Below, piece by piece: positions 11,696 to 21,207 of a stretch of DNA of 40,507 nt. Made by a program: the position numbers and the translations under genes. The stretch comes from Staphylococcus arlettae (GTDB lineage Bacteria > Bacillota > Bacilli > Staphylococcales > Staphylococcaceae). Position 1 is the first letter of the stretch, and every line of letters starts with the position of its first letter. The stretch is from contig NZ_PPQB01000015.1 in NCBI RefSeq assembly GCF_002902345.1, positions 1-40,507 of the forward strand, in the 5' to 3' direction. The notes beneath the pieces are model-generated. The model saw nothing but the letters and a program-made list of their open reading frames with translations. It was not told the DNA's origin and searched no databases.

Positions 11696-11724
11696 TTATC
11701 AAAATAGCAAATATAAGATATGAT
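11696..11724 (+). promoter_or_regulatory. Possible promoter of the tsaE operon
   Basis: TTATCA (11696-11701), 17 bases and TATGAT (11719-11724) make a reasonable sigma-A promoter about 50 bases before the tsaE start. No operator is recognised. Confidence 0.4.
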
Positions 11725-11772
11725 ACAGCTAAATATGTATTTTATATTCTGACAAATAGTAGGTGTAAGTGA

Positions 11773-12234
11773 ATGATTAAAATAACAAATTTGGAAGCAA
11801 TGGAAGCTTTTGGTAATGCTGTAGCTAAACATCTCATTGCAGGAGATGTTGTATTGTTAAATGGCGATTTAGGAGCAGGGAAAACTACTTTGAGTCAATT
11901 TATTGGTAGGGCATTAGGCGTTAAACGCACTATTAATTCACCGACTTTTAATATTATCAAGTCGTACAAAGGCAAGGACTTAAACTTTCATCATATGGAT
12001 TGTTATAGACTAGAAAACGCTGAAGAAGACTTAGGTTTCGATGAGTATTTTGAAGATGAAGCAGTAATACTAATTGAGTGGAGCCAGTTTATAAAGCCGT
12101 ATTTACCTGAACAACATTTAACAATCAATATAGATGTAGACAATGAATATGAACGTACAATTCAACTCGTTGGTACAGGAAAACATTATATTCAAATTAA
12201 GGAGGAGGTAGAACATGAATTATCTGTTGATTGA
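11773..12234 (+). CDS. tsaE: tRNA t6A biosynthesis ATPase TsaE
   Basis: TsaE is the P-loop ATPase that cycles the TsaB-TsaD complex attaching the threonylcarbamoyl group to A37 of ANN-decoding tRNAs. The Walker A motif GDLGAGKTT is near residue 36, followed by SPTFNIIKSY and the DCYRLE and LIEWSQ motifs typical of the family. The length of 153 residues is usual. It is first in the tsaE-tsaB-rimI-tsaD cluster and overlaps tsaB by 20 bases. Confidence 0.95.
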   Translation: MIKITNLEAMEAFGNAVAKHLIAGDVVLLNGDLGAGKTTLSQFIGRALGVKRTINSPTFNIIKSYKGKDLNFHHMDCYRLENAEEDLGFDEYFEDEAVILIEWSQFIKPYLPEQHLTINIDVDNEYERTIQLVGTGKHYIQIKEEVEHELSVD

Positions 12235-12880
12235 TACTTCAAATCAACCACTTTCTGTAGCGGTTATGCAAGATGATCAAGTATTAAGTGAACTTAATTC
12301 TAATGAAAAAAAGAATCATTCGGTGCAATTAATGCCAGCTATTATCAAAGTATTACAAAGTGCACATGTAGATAAAAAAGACTTAGATGCTATTGTCGTC
12401 GCTGAAGGTCCAGGTTCATATACTGGATTACGTATAGGTGTTACAGTAGCTAAAACATTAGCTTATGCCTTAAATATAAAGCTCTATGGAGTATCATCTC
12501 TAAAAGCTTTAGCCGCAACAGTTTCAAAGACAAATCAATTGATAGTTCCTATTTTTGATGCTCGACGCGAAGCAGTTTATGCTGGAGTATACTATTATGA
12601 TGATAATCAGTTACATTGTGCTATGAATGATCAATATATAACGATTGAAGCGTTATTAAACCATTTACATGATCTGCAGCAATCATATATTTTTGTCGGA
12701 GAAGATAGCGAAAAATTACAAGATTTACTAGATGCAGAATTTATCGCGAATTTACCGCAAGCTAAAACAATGTATTCATTAATAGATACCGTACCTAATG
12801 ATGTATATACATTTAAACCTAATTACTTAAAAATATCAGAGGCTGAACGTAATTGGCTAAACCAACAAAACAAGAATTAA
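12215..12880 (+). CDS. tsaB: tRNA t6A biosynthesis protein TsaB
   Basis: TsaB is an ASKHA-fold partner of TsaD in t6A formation and lacks catalysis of its own. The N-terminal LLIDTSNQPLSVA and the VAEGPGSYTGLRIGV block near residue 63 are diagnostic. An AAGGAGGAGG ribosome site at good spacing supports the ATG at 12215 inside the tsaE end. The last 28 bases overlap rimI. Confidence 0.95.
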   Translation: MNYLLIDTSNQPLSVAVMQDDQVLSELNSNEKKNHSVQLMPAIIKVLQSAHVDKKDLDAIVVAEGPGSYTGLRIGVTVAKTLAYALNIKLYGVSSLKALAATVSKTNQLIVPIFDARREAVYAGVYYYDDNQLHCAMNDQYITIEALLNHLHDLQQSYIFVGEDSEKLQDLLDAEFIANLPQAKTMYSLIDTVPNDVYTFKPNYLKISEAERNWLNQQNKN

Positions 12881-13317
12881 CAATCAGACCTATGGTCAAA
12901 GCTGACGTACCTCAAGTGTTCGATATTGAACGACATAGTTTTAATGATAGCTCATGGACGATTGATGCTTTTTATCATGAACTTGAAGCAAATGAATTCG
13001 CTCATTATTTTGTAATTGAATACAACCAACATATATTAGGTTATGTTGGAAGTTGGATTGTGATAGATCAAGCACAAATTACAACAATTGCCATAACAAG
13101 TGACTATCGTGGTTATGGGTTTGGACAATTGTTATTAAATTATGTCATTCAATTTTCACGCAACAAATGTGACACATTGAGTTTAGAAGTCAGGGTCGAA
13201 AATGCAGTGGCACAGCATGTTTATCAAAAATTAGGTTTTCAGTACGGTGGCAAGCGGAAAAATTATTATGGTGAAGGTGAGGATGCATTAGTCATGTGGG
13301 TGAATTTAAATGAATAA
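12853..13317 (+). CDS. rimI: Ribosomal-protein-S18-alanine N-acetyltransferase-like RimI
   Basis: This GNAT acetyltransferase of the RimI type transfers an acetyl group from acetyl-CoA to protein N-termini. The acetyl-CoA loop is seen in [13 protein letters not shown] (R-x-x-G-x-G/A) near residue 80, and the C-terminal [15 protein letters not shown] block is characteristic. A TTG start at 12853 with GAGG 10 bases upstream fits; the next ATG would remove the first strand of the fold. It overlaps tsaB and tsaD, as is common in Firmicutes. Confidence 0.9.
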   Translation: MAKPTKQELTIRPMVKADVPQVFDIERHSFNDSSWTIDAFYHELEANEFAHYFVIEYNQHILGYVGSWIVIDQAQITTIAITSDYRGYGFGQLLLNYVIQFSRNKCDTLSLEVRVENAVAQHVYQKLGFQYGGKRKNYYGEGEDALVMWVNLNE

Positions 13318-14335
13318 TGAAACGTTAATATTAGCAGTAGAATCTAGTTGTGACGAAACAAGTATTAGCGTCATTCAAAATGGTACTACTATTTTAAGTA
13401 ATATTGTATTGAGTCAAATAGACAGTCATAAACGATTTGGTGGGGTTGTTCCAGAAGTTGCTAGCAGGCATCATGTAGAAGGAATAACTACTACTATTGA
13501 TGAAGCATTGAAGGACGCTGATGTAACAATGGAAGATATTCATGCAGTTGCTGTGACACAAGGACCTGGCTTGATAGGCGCATTACTTGTAGGTATCAAT
13601 GCGGCAAAAGCGTTAGCATTTGCATATGACAAACCATTGATACCAGTGCATCATATTGCAGGACATATTTATGCCAATCATCTTGAAGAACCATTACAAT
13701 TTCCTTTAATCGCACTTATTGTATCAGGTGGCCACACAGAATTAATATATATGAAAGACCATTTGAATTTTGAAATTATTGGAGAAACACGTGATGATGC
13801 AGTAGGTGAAGCCTATGATAAAGTAGCACGAACGATAGGTTTAAGTTATCCAGGCGGCCCGCAAGTTGATAAATTGGCTGCAACAGGTAACGATACGTAT
13901 GATTTTCCACGCGTATGGTTAGATAAAGAAAGTTATGATTTTAGCTTTAGTGGTTTGAAGAGTGCAGTGATTAATAAGTTGCATAATCAACGTCAAAAAC
14001 AACAAGAAATTAATATTGCCGATGTTGCTACAAGTTTTCAAAATAGTGTTGTAGAAGTATTAGTAGGTAAAGCACTTCAAGCATGTGCAGATTATAATGT
14101 CTCGGATTTAATTGTCGCAGGAGGCGTTGCCAGTAATAAAGGTCTCAGAACTGCGTTGACTGAGCAATGTGAACAACAAGACATTAAATTATCTATTCCA
14201 AGCGTCAAGCTATGTACAGATAATGCCGCAATGATAGGTGCGGCTGGCCATTATTTATATCTTGAAAATAAATATGCTGATATGACACTTAATGGTAATA
14301 GTAGTTTAGATATCGAAATGTTTTCAATAGAATAG
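13310..14335 (+). CDS. tsaD: tRNA N6-adenosine threonylcarbamoyltransferase TsaD
   Basis: TsaD is the catalytic subunit transferring threonylcarbamoyl from TC-AMP to A37 of tRNA. The metal-binding [10 protein letters not shown] motif (HxxxH) is near residue 117, with VESSCDETS at the N terminus and [12 protein letters not shown] and [12 protein letters not shown] in the C-terminal half. The 341-residue length is standard. It overlaps rimI by 8 bases and is followed by a terminator, so it closes the cluster. Confidence 0.97.
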   Translation: MNNETLILAVESSCDETSISVIQNGTTILSNIVLSQIDSHKRFGGVVPEVASRHHVEGITTTIDEALKDADVTMEDIHAVAVTQGPGLIGALLVGINAAKALAFAYDKPLIPVHHIAGHIYANHLEEPLQFPLIALIVSGGHTELIYMKDHLNFEIIGETRDDAVGEAYDKVARTIGLSYPGGPQVDKLAATGNDTYDFPRVWLDKESYDFSFSGLKSAVINKLHNQRQKQQEINIADVATSFQNSVVEVLVGKALQACADYNVSDLIVAGGVASNKGLRTALTEQCEQQDIKLSIPSVKLCTDNAAMIGAAGHYLYLENKYADMTLNGNSSLDIEMFSIE

Positions 14336-14343
14336 CGTCAACA

Positions 14344-14385
14344 AACCTTGTAATGTCATTGATATATGACTTACAAGGTTTTTTA
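14344..14385 (+). terminator. Terminator of the tsaE-tsaD operon
   Basis: The stem AACCTTGTAA/TTACAAGGTT encloses a second complementary pair (GTCAT/ATGAC) and ends in a T-run, 8 bases past tsaD. Confidence 0.85.
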
Positions 14386-14456
14386 TAAATGAATAGATAA
14401 AATTTGGGTATTTATAGTACTAGATATACTACTAATAATATAAGGGGAAATGTAAA

Positions 14457-14882
14457 ATGAAAACAATACAATATTTTAATTTTAAAAATAGTTTAGCAGC
14501 ATTGAACTTTTATGAGCAACATTTAGGCGCGGCAAATATTCATCGTGTAGGTGGCGATGATGAAATGTTTAAAGATATGCCAGAAGAATATCAAGTTGAT
14601 GGAGATTTTACTATGCATGCAACTTTTGAAATCTTAGGACAAACATTTTATTGCAGTGATACTTGGAAGAATAAAAAAATTGATAACAGTGGTGCGATAG
14701 TAACATTTACCTTTGACTATAATAATGAAGATGAACGTCAACAAGCAGTAACATTTTTCGAAAATGCAATTAACGGTGGTTGCGTGGCTACAATGGAATT
14801 GGGACAAACAGAGTGGTCACCACTATATGGGATGTTTAATGATCCATTTGGTGTCACTTGGATGATTAGTGCAGAAGAATAA
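14457..14882 (+). CDS. VOC family protein (PhnB/glyoxalase-like)
   Basis: The 141-residue protein has one glyoxalase/PhnB-type domain: an N-terminal FNFKNSLAALNFYEQHLGA repeat start, a middle HATFEILGQTFYCSDT strand pair and the C-terminal SPLYGMFNDPFGVTWMI signature typical of PhnB-like proteins. The family includes metal-dependent and metal-free members with varied substrates, so no reaction is assigned. AAGGGGAAAT precedes the ATG. It is a monocistronic unit between two terminators. Confidence 0.8.
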   Translation: MKTIQYFNFKNSLAALNFYEQHLGAANIHRVGGDDEMFKDMPEEYQVDGDFTMHATFEILGQTFYCSDTWKNKKIDNSGAIVTFTFDYNNEDERQQAVTFFENAINGGCVATMELGQTEWSPLYGMFNDPFGVTWMISAEE

Positions 14883-14888
14883 TAAATT

Positions 14889-14934
14889 AAAAGAACCGCT
14901 TCTGATCTTTATTTTATCAGAAACGGTTCTTTTA
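14889..14934. terminator. Bidirectional terminator between convergent genes
   Basis: The AAAAGAACCG...CGGTTCTTTT stem, with inner TTCTGAT/ATCAGAA pairing, has A/T flanks on both sides. It serves the VOC gene (plus) and the MutS-like gene (minus). Confidence 0.85.
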
Positions 14935-14945
14935 ATTTGGGGTTG

Positions 14946-16544
14946 TTAGCGATGCTCAACGTTGTTTTTAGCGCGTTCATAAATTGGAGTAGGGAAGTCG
15001 GTGATACGTAAAAGTTCTATCGCGTTACGAGTATTAGCTTTACCTGACTTAATAATAAAATCAAAGTGTATTTCATTATCACTAATAGTTTCGTTAAAAT
15101 GATAATTTTTATAATCGGGTTGTAATAATGACGCTAATTCAATATCATGTGTTGCTGCCATTATCCGAGTATTAGGTTGTTGATTTAAATAACGTAATAC
15201 TGATTCTGAAGCGGCAATACGTTCAGAAGTATTTGTACCTTTGAAAATTTCATCAATAAAATAATATCGATAATTGTTATTTTGACCATTAAAAAGACGA
15301 CGAATTGCTTTTAATTCAGTCATAAAATAACTTTCTCCAGAAATAACGTCATCTTGGTTAGCCATTGAAGTAAATACCGAACCAGGTTTGTACTTAAATT
15401 TATTAGCTGTAACGGTTTGCACTGTTTGAGCAAGTATTAAATTTAATGCAATTGCCTTCATATAGGTTGATTTGCCAGAAGCATTGGAACCTGTTAATAG
15501 CATTTGAAAATCAATCGTTAACGTATTAGGTACGGCATTGGTCAGTAATGGATGGGTTACATCTTTAGACTCGATCATAAAGTTATCAGTAATTTCAGGT
15601 GTTGCATAATAATCTAATGTCTCACGCCACAATGCGACTGAATAATGATTATCTAAAGTTGCAATATAGTCATAGCAAGCTAAAACTTCAGCTTCATATC
15701 GTTTATAACTATGTTGAATTAAGTGGAAAATATGATAATCCACCATAAAGGCGAGTTTAAATAATAACATAATAGAAAATGCGTCATTATTAGAATTTGC
15801 ACGGCCTAACAACCAACTAAGCTTACGTGATGCTGTAAAATGTTTGAAGTTAACATCGAGAGGTGGCAAGCCTTCTAATTTATGTAGTTTATAGGCTTTT
15901 TGAATTACCGATGCTGTATAATACATAGAATTTAAATTTTGTTCGAATGTTTTGCGTAATGAACCACTTAATACAAAATTGAGTACAATAAACATCAATG
16001 TAACAATCGTGCCAATTTTAAAATCAATAAAGAGTAATAACAAACCAACAAAGGGTAGATAAGTACAATACATAAAGACAGTTTGACGTTTAACCGGCGC
16101 TAATTGGTCTGGGTAAATAGGATAGATTGACTTTCCAATTAAAGCAAGATGGTAACTTACAGTTTCTCTAATATATGAATTGGACTTAAACAATTGGATT
16201 AATGACTCATTATCAACAGTTGTCATATTTCTTAATGTACTATACAACCGCATTTCGCCAATAGCAGTAAAATTAAAATTCATACGTTTAAATAATTTAG
16301 GTAGATCTAAATCGAACCATGTTTTATCATCGATAATCCTATCTTGGAGCTGTGATGTTTGGTACGTTTCAAAGTAATATGCATATCGATGATATGGACG
16401 AATAAATGTTTCTAAAGATTTTTGTAATTTCCATAATAGTGAGATTTGTTGTTTCAGCTTATATCTGTAAATGATATCACTCATAATAATAACGATAATA
16501 CTAAAACAAACAACCGCTAAAGCGGCCCATAAAAATGATGGCAT
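14946..16544 (-). CDS. Membrane-anchored MutS-family ATPase
   Basis: The C-terminal half is a MutS domain V ATPase: Walker A TGSNASGKST at residues 351-360, Walker B YYFIDEIFKGTNTSER, and the ATHDIELA switch. Unlike MutS it has no mismatch-recognition domain. It has a hydrophobic N-terminal segment (about 5-22) and two further segments (about 158-193), so it is probably anchored in the membrane. At 532 residues it matches a small staphylococcal/Bacillus MutS-like family of unknown role. AGGAG precedes the ATG. A role in mismatch repair should not be assumed. Confidence 0.85.
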   Translation of the reverse strand: MPSFLWAALAVVCFSIIVIIMSDIIYRYKLKQQISLLWKLQKSLETFIRPYHRYAYYFETYQTSQLQDRIIDDKTWFDLDLPKLFKRMNFNFTAIGEMRLYSTLRNMTTVDNESLIQLFKSNSYIRETVSYHLALIGKSIYPIYPDQLAPVKRQTVFMYCTYLPFVGLLLLFIDFKIGTIVTLMFIVLNFVLSGSLRKTFEQNLNSMYYTASVIQKAYKLHKLEGLPPLDVNFKHFTASRKLSWLLGRANSNNDAFSIMLLFKLAFMVDYHIFHLIQHSYKRYEAEVLACYDYIATLDNHYSVALWRETLDYYATPEITDNFMIESKDVTHPLLTNAVPNTLTIDFQMLLTGSNASGKSTYMKAIALNLILAQTVQTVTANKFKYKPGSVFTSMANQDDVISGESYFMTELKAIRRLFNGQNNNYRYYFIDEIFKGTNTSERIAASESVLRYLNQQPNTRIMAATHDIELASLLQPDYKNYHFNETISDNEIHFDFIIKSGKANTRNAIELLRITDFPTPIYERAKNNVEHR

Positions 16545-16644
16545 AAAGAAACTCCTCCAGCGTTATGATAATGCATTAATTGAAGTTTATCATAGTGAAT
16601 TTAGGTATGCATTGACCGTTTTTGTCAATAGAGAACGTGCGTAC

Positions 16645-16829
16645 TTATCAACAATTAGTGTATAAGTTGTGTATAACTAGTGGTTAAAGCTGTGCATTGT
16701 TAAAAAATGTATGGGATAATCCTAAGTAGAATTTACATTTTACTTGTGGATAACTAGGATAACTCTGTGGATAGCTTTTGTTATAAGGTTTTAAATGTGA
16801 ATAAAAAATAGAGGAAGTAATGTGGATTA
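16645..16829. promoter_or_regulatory. DnaA-box cluster outside oriC
   Basis: The 318-base gap between two minus-strand genes holds three exact TGTGNATAA boxes (16668-16676, 16745-16753, 16796-16804). It also holds one-mismatch boxes at 16657-16665, 16766-16774 and 16821-16829, and an opposite-orientation one at 16645-16653. Such clusters titrate DnaA and affect initiation timing in Bacillus subtilis. I recall one of them lying near gcp (tsaD), the same neighbourhood as here. DnaA binding itself is inferred. Confidence 0.72.
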
Positions 16830-16836
16830 CTTCCTC
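16800..16836 (-). terminator. Terminator of the ABC-F gene
   Basis: On minus, GAGGAAGTAA/TTACTTCCTC with a 6-base loop is followed by TATTTTTTATT, 26 bases after the ABC-F stop. The last two DnaA boxes lie within and beside it. Confidence 0.75.
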
Positions 16837-16862
16837 AGAAAATAAAACTATATAGAAACAAA

Positions 16863-18782
16863 TCACTTTTCTTGTAATTCTTCCCATAACTCTAAAGCCT
16901 GTTCTAATTGCTGTTCGGTTTGTTGTTTTTCAATTGCAAGAGCATTTGCTTTTTCAGGATCGCTATATACTTCTGGTTGTGTTAACTGTACATCAATGTC
17001 GTCAATTTGCGCCTCATAGGTTTCAATATCTTGTTCGCATTGTTCAATTTGACGTGTGATTTGACGTTGTAACTTTTTTTGTTCTTTTTGTGACGTATAG
17101 TTATTTGTTGTAGTATCGTGTTGTTCAGTAGCACTGTCATTGGTTGCTTGATGTTGTGCTAAAGCTTGTTGTTCTTCAACTTTATCTAAAAAGTATTGAT
17201 AGTCACCTAAATACAATTGCCCACCTGATTCATCAATATTCAAAACTTTATTGGCAAGTTGATTGATGAAATAACGGTCATGTGAAACAAAGAGTATAGT
17301 GCCTTGGAATTGACTTAAGGCTTGTTCTAACATTTCTTTTGAATCTATATCTAAGTGGTTAGTAGGTTCGTCGAGTATTAAAACATTGTTTCTTTCTAAC
17401 ATTAGAAGAGCAAGTTGAAGACGCGCTTTTTCTCCACCAGATAAATCATTAATGATTTTTTTGACATCTTCTTGTACGAATAAAAATCGCCCAAGCACTG
17501 CTCGTATATCTTTTTCATTCATAGAAGGATATTGATCCCACACGTAGTCGAGAATAGTAGCAGTTGATTTGAATTCAGCTTGCTTTTGATCATAGTAACC
17601 TATTTTAAGGTTTGCACCAGTTGTTATCTTTCCTCCTAATGCAGGTTGTCGTTCGGCAATCGTTTTAATTAATGTTGATTTACCGATACCATTAGGACCA
17701 ATAATTGCTACATGGTCTCCTTTAGTTATTTCCAAATCAATAGGTTGCGTAATGGGTTGTTCATAGCCAATGGTTAAATGCTTAATATGGAAAACATCAT
17801 TGCCTGTATTACGGTCAAAATCAAATTGAATGTTAGCACTACGTGCATCAAGTAAGGGTTTATCAATACGTTCGATTTTTTCTAACATTTTACGACGACT
17901 TTTGGCCATTCCTGAAGTAGAGGCACGAGCAATATTTTTATCTACAAAAGTTTCGAGCTTTTTAATTTCAGCTTGTTGATTTTCATACTCTTGCATGCGT
18001 TTTTCATAATATTTATCACGTTGAGTGATAAATTGACCATAATTTCCGACGTAATGTTGCACGTCGCCTAACGCTACATCGTATATTTGTGTTACGATTT
18101 TATCTAAAAAGTAACGATCGTGACTAATTATAATGATGGCGCCTTTAAAATAATTCAAATAACTTTCTAGCCATTGTGTTGTTTCCATATCTAGATGGTT
18201 AGTAGGCTCATCAAGTAATAATAAATCAGGATCTTCAAGAAGCATTTGAGCTAAAGAAAGACGTGTTTTTTGACCACCACTAAAATCATTGATAGGACGA
18301 TTAAAATCCTCATCAGTAAAATGTAAACCATGTAGCACTGTTTTGATTTTACTTTCATATTGATAACCTTCTAATTGTTCAAATCTATTTGATAAATTTT
18401 CATATTTTTCAATATGTGCTTTATAGTCATCACTCTCATATTCAGTTGCATGTTGTGCCAACCAATGCGTTTCTTGTTGCATTTGTTGTTCAATTTCCAT
18501 TACCTGTTTAAATGGTTTTGACATTTCCTCAAAAACTGTCTCATTTGTGTCTAGTGTCATTTGTTGTGTCAAATAGCCTAGTTTTAAATTTTTGATTTTG
18601 GAAATATGTCCAGAATCATAACCATCAACACCAGCAATTATTTTCATTAATGTAGATTTTCCCGCACCATTTCGTCCAACAATACCAATACGTTCACCTG
18701 TTTTTACTTCGAAATTTACATCATTGAAAATATCTTTTCCATCGAATGATTTTGACACATTGTTTAATTGTAATAATATCAT
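16863..18782 (-). CDS. ABC-F family ATPase, YdiF-like
   Basis: This soluble protein has two ABC ATPase domains and no membrane domain, as in translation-associated ABC-F factors. Domain 1 has GRNGAGKST (about 37), the NDFSGGQKTRLSLAQ signature and LLLDEPTNHLD. A charged linker follows (about 240-300). Domain 2 has GPNGIGKST, NDLSGGEKARLQLALL and LILDEPTNHLD. A C-terminal coiled coil (about 560-639) is rich in Gln/Glu. Length (639) and position beside rex match Bacillus YdiF. Ribosome association is inferred; no antibiotic-resistance role can be read from the sequence. Confidence 0.9.
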   Translation of the reverse strand: MILLQLNNVSKSFDGKDIFNDVNFEVKTGERIGIVGRNGAGKSTLMKIIAGVDGYDSGHISKIKNLKLGYLTQQMTLDTNETVFEEMSKPFKQVMEIEQQMQQETHWLAQHATEYESDDYKAHIEKYENLSNRFEQLEGYQYESKIKTVLHGLHFTDEDFNRPINDFSGGQKTRLSLAQMLLEDPDLLLLDEPTNHLDMETTQWLESYLNYFKGAIIIISHDRYFLDKIVTQIYDVALGDVQHYVGNYGQFITQRDKYYEKRMQEYENQQAEIKKLETFVDKNIARASTSGMAKSRRKMLEKIERIDKPLLDARSANIQFDFDRNTGNDVFHIKHLTIGYEQPITQPIDLEITKGDHVAIIGPNGIGKSTLIKTIAERQPALGGKITTGANLKIGYYDQKQAEFKSTATILDYVWDQYPSMNEKDIRAVLGRFLFVQEDVKKIINDLSGGEKARLQLALLMLERNNVLILDEPTNHLDIDSKEMLEQALSQFQGTILFVSHDRYFINQLANKVLNIDESGGQLYLGDYQYFLDKVEEQQALAQHQATNDSATEQHDTTTNNYTSQKEQKKLQRQITRQIEQCEQDIETYEAQIDDIDVQLTQPEVYSDPEKANALAIEKQQTEQQLEQALELWEELQEK

Positions 18783-18939
18783 TTGATTCGCACCTCTCTA
18801 ATACTTTATATTCTACCGTATAACGGCTATTGAGAAAACAAGGATTGTTTATTTTTAAATATTTATCATGTATAATATTGTAGTAATTGTACATACAAAA
18901 TTAAGGATATAATCCAAGTATTATTAGGGGGACAAGGTT

Positions 18940-19581
18940 TTGGCTAATCATAGCGATAGAATTCCTCGAGCGACGTTAAAACGTTTACCGTTATACTATA
19001 GATTTGTTAATACATTAAAGTCAAAAGGTATAGACAGGGTGAACTCTAAAACAATTAGCGAAGGATTAAATATCGATTCAGCGACGATTCGTAGAGACTT
19101 TTCGTATTTTGGAGAATTGGGTAAAAAAGGATATGGTTATAATATAGACAGCCTGTTGCATTTCTTTAAAAATGAGATAAGTAAAAATAATGAAATTAAA
19201 ATTGCCATTGTAGGTGTAGGTAATTTAGGTAAAGCGTTATTGACGTATAATTTTTCTATACATGATGAAATGACCATAACAGAAGCTTTTGATATTCGTG
19301 ATGAAATAGTGGGTCAACAAGTAGGTAATATTGTTGTTAAACATTTTGATGAGATGCAAGAGACATTACAAAATGAAGCTATCGATGTAGTGATTTTAAC
19401 GACACCTGAAACAGTAGCCCAACGAGTCGCTGATCAACTTGTAGAAGCAGGTGTTAAAGGTATTTTAAACTTCACGCCAAATCGCGTTAGCACTCCGAAT
19501 GATGTGCAAGTTCATCATATTGATTTAGGTATTGAACTACAATCATTACTATTCTTTATGAAAAATTATGGTAATAAATAA
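18940..19581 (+). CDS. rex: Redox-sensing transcriptional repressor Rex
   Basis: Rex senses the NADH/NAD ratio and represses fermentative and anaerobic genes. An N-terminal winged helix (about 1-80: [15 protein letters not shown], then the recognition helix in [21 protein letters not shown]) precedes a Rossmann domain with [11 protein letters not shown] near residue 92. The C-terminal swapped helix NYGNK region is present. It starts at TTG with AGGGGG about 8 bases upstream; a TATAAT at 18871-18876 is a likely -10. The 213-residue length is close to S. aureus Rex. It is divergent from the ABC-F gene. Confidence 0.95.
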   Translation: MANHSDRIPRATLKRLPLYYRFVNTLKSKGIDRVNSKTISEGLNIDSATIRRDFSYFGELGKKGYGYNIDSLLHFFKNEISKNNEIKIAIVGVGNLGKALLTYNFSIHDEMTITEAFDIRDEIVGQQVGNIVVKHFDEMQETLQNEAIDVVILTTPETVAQRVADQLVEAGVKGILNFTPNRVSTPNDVQVHHIDLGIELQSLLFFMKNYGNK

Positions 19582-19588
19582 CTGTTTT

Positions 19589-19757
19589 AAGAGGCTGGGA
19601 CAATATTGATTGTCCTAGTCTCTTTTCATTTTGGTAGTAGCTGACTGCATTGAAAATGCGCTTTAAATCAAGCTTTTTTCAACGCTAGTCATCCTTGCCG
19701 GGGTGGGACGACGAAATCATTTTTTCAAAATCGGATTTCTGTCCCACTCCCTTTATA
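19589..19757. repeat. Staphylococcal interspersed repeat, full-length copy
   Basis: The unit begins with a GAGGCTGGGACA.../TGTCCTAGTCTC hairpin plus T-run that doubles as the rex terminator. It continues through a GTAGCTGACTGCATTGAAAA segment and ends in a palindromic GGTGGGACGA...TTTCTGTCCCACTC part. On minus it contains the GTGGGACAGAAATC motif widespread between staphylococcal genes. Two further copies lie at 21208-21478. Confidence 0.8.
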
Positions 19758-19860
19758 TTTTAGAGTTACAAAATTATTACAATTTGCGCAAACTATTGAA
19801 ATTTATAGTGAAATTTTATATTATTAATCTTATTGACTTAATCGGAAAAGAGGAGATAAA

Positions 19861-20955
19861 GTGATTTGGTTAATTGTTAGTGGACTAATAGTAGGAGCAT
19901 TATTAGGATTTGTAATGCAAAGAACACGCTTTTGTCTAGCCGGTGGCTTTAGAGATATGTATATACAAAAAAGTAATAAGATGTTTTATGCATTACTAAT
20001 TGCTATTTCAATACAAAGTATTGGGCTACTTATTTTGACATCTACAGGAGTAGTCCAAATACCTGAATCAAGTTATCCAATTATAGGAACAATTATTGGT
20101 TCATTTATATTTGGAATTGGCATGGTATTGTCAGGTGGCTGTGCTACAGGTACTTGGTATCGTGCAGGTGAAGGATTGATAGGCAGTTGGATTGCCTTAG
20201 CATTATACGCTGTAACGGCAGCAGTAACTAAATTTGGTTTGTTATTACCTGTAATGAATGGCATTAACAAACCAACTACGGTTAGTACAAGTATGTCTCA
20301 AACAACAGGTATTCCAACTTGGGTTTGGGTAGTTTTATTAGTTGCAATTACTATCTTTTTTGTAGTGAAAACATTGCGTAAACCTAAATCAAAAGTAGCA
20401 GTACCAAAATTAAAACAAAAATTTACAGGTGTACGTTACTATCTATTTGAAAAGAAATACCATCCATTTATTGCAGCAATTGTTGTCGGATTGATTGCAT
20501 TGCTAGCATGGCCTGTCAGTGAATCTACAGGACGTATGTATGGTTTAGGTATAACAACACCATCAGCTAACATTGTGCAATTTTTTATGACTGGTGATGT
20601 AAACCTGTTAGACTGGGGAGTGTTCCTAGTATTAGGTATTTTCTTTGGTTCGTATATCGCAGCTAAAGGTTCAAGAGAGTTTAAATGGAGACTACCAGAT
20701 AAAAAAACCATTAGAAATAGTGTCATTGGGGGCGCTTGTATGGGATTTGGTGCGTCAGTAGCCGGTGGCTGTTCAATAGGGAATGGCTTAGTAGAAACTG
20801 CGACTATGTCATGGAAGGGCTGGATAGCACTAGCTTCTATGATTTTAGGTGCATGGTTTATGAGTTATTTCATCTTTATCAGACCAATGAAAAAAGCACA
20901 GCGAGCAACAACACAAAGTAATGCTCAAGTAACGACTCAAACTCAAACAACATAA
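19861..20955 (+). CDS. tsuA: YeeE/YedE-family thiosulfate transporter TsuA-like
   Basis: This is an integral membrane protein of about nine hydrophobic segments in two homologous halves. Each half carries the family motif: VLSGGCATGTWYRAGEG near residue 89 and ASVAGGCSIGNGLVE near residue 303, both with the conserved cysteine used to relay thiosulfate in characterised TsuA. GTG start with GAGGAG upstream. The adjacent TusA-like gene, 20 bases on, matches the tsuA-tsuB pairing. Transport of thiosulfate (or a related sulfur species) is inferred from the family. Confidence 0.85.
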   Translation: MIWLIVSGLIVGALLGFVMQRTRFCLAGGFRDMYIQKSNKMFYALLIAISIQSIGLLILTSTGVVQIPESSYPIIGTIIGSFIFGIGMVLSGGCATGTWYRAGEGLIGSWIALALYAVTAAVTKFGLLLPVMNGINKPTTVSTSMSQTTGIPTWVWVVLLVAITIFFVVKTLRKPKSKVAVPKLKQKFTGVRYYLFEKKYHPFIAAIVVGLIALLAWPVSESTGRMYGLGITTPSANIVQFFMTGDVNLLDWGVFLVLGIFFGSYIAAKGSREFKWRLPDKKTIRNSVIGGACMGFGASVAGGCSIGNGLVETATMSWKGWIALASMILGAWFMSYFIFIRPMKKAQRATTQSNAQVTTQTQTT

Positions 20956-20975
20956 TTATTAAGGAGGATTGTTTT

Positions 20976-21200
20976 ATGGTACATGAACTTGGAACAGTAG
21001 GAATGGTTTGTCCATTTCCATTAATTGAAGCTCAAAAGAAAATGGAAACATTAACAACTGGTGATGAATTGAAAATTGATTTTGATTGTACACAAGCAAC
21101 AGAAGCATTGCCAAACTGGGCTGCTGAACAAGGTTATCCAGTAACAAACTATGAACAATTAGATGATGCTTCTTGGACAATTACAGTTCAAAAAGCATAA
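20976..21200 (+). CDS. TusA-family sulfurtransferase (TsuB-like)
   Basis: A 74-residue TusA/SirA-fold protein. The conserved MVCPFPLIEAQKKM (CPxP) motif has its sulfur-carrying cysteine near residue 12. AAGGAGG lies about 9 bases before the ATG. It follows the YeeE/YedE transporter with a 20-base gap, so it probably receives sulfur from the transported compound. It is ended by the hairpin at the start of the next repeat. Confidence 0.88.
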   Translation: MVHELGTVGMVCPFPLIEAQKKMETLTTGDELKIDFDCTQATEALPNWAAEQGYPVTNYEQLDDASWTITVQKA

Positions 21201-21207
21201 TAATATA

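Noticed and set aside
14946..16544. Annotation as DNA mismatch repair MutS
   Set aside because: It lacks the mismatch-recognition and connector domains and has membrane segments; only the ATPase domain is shared.
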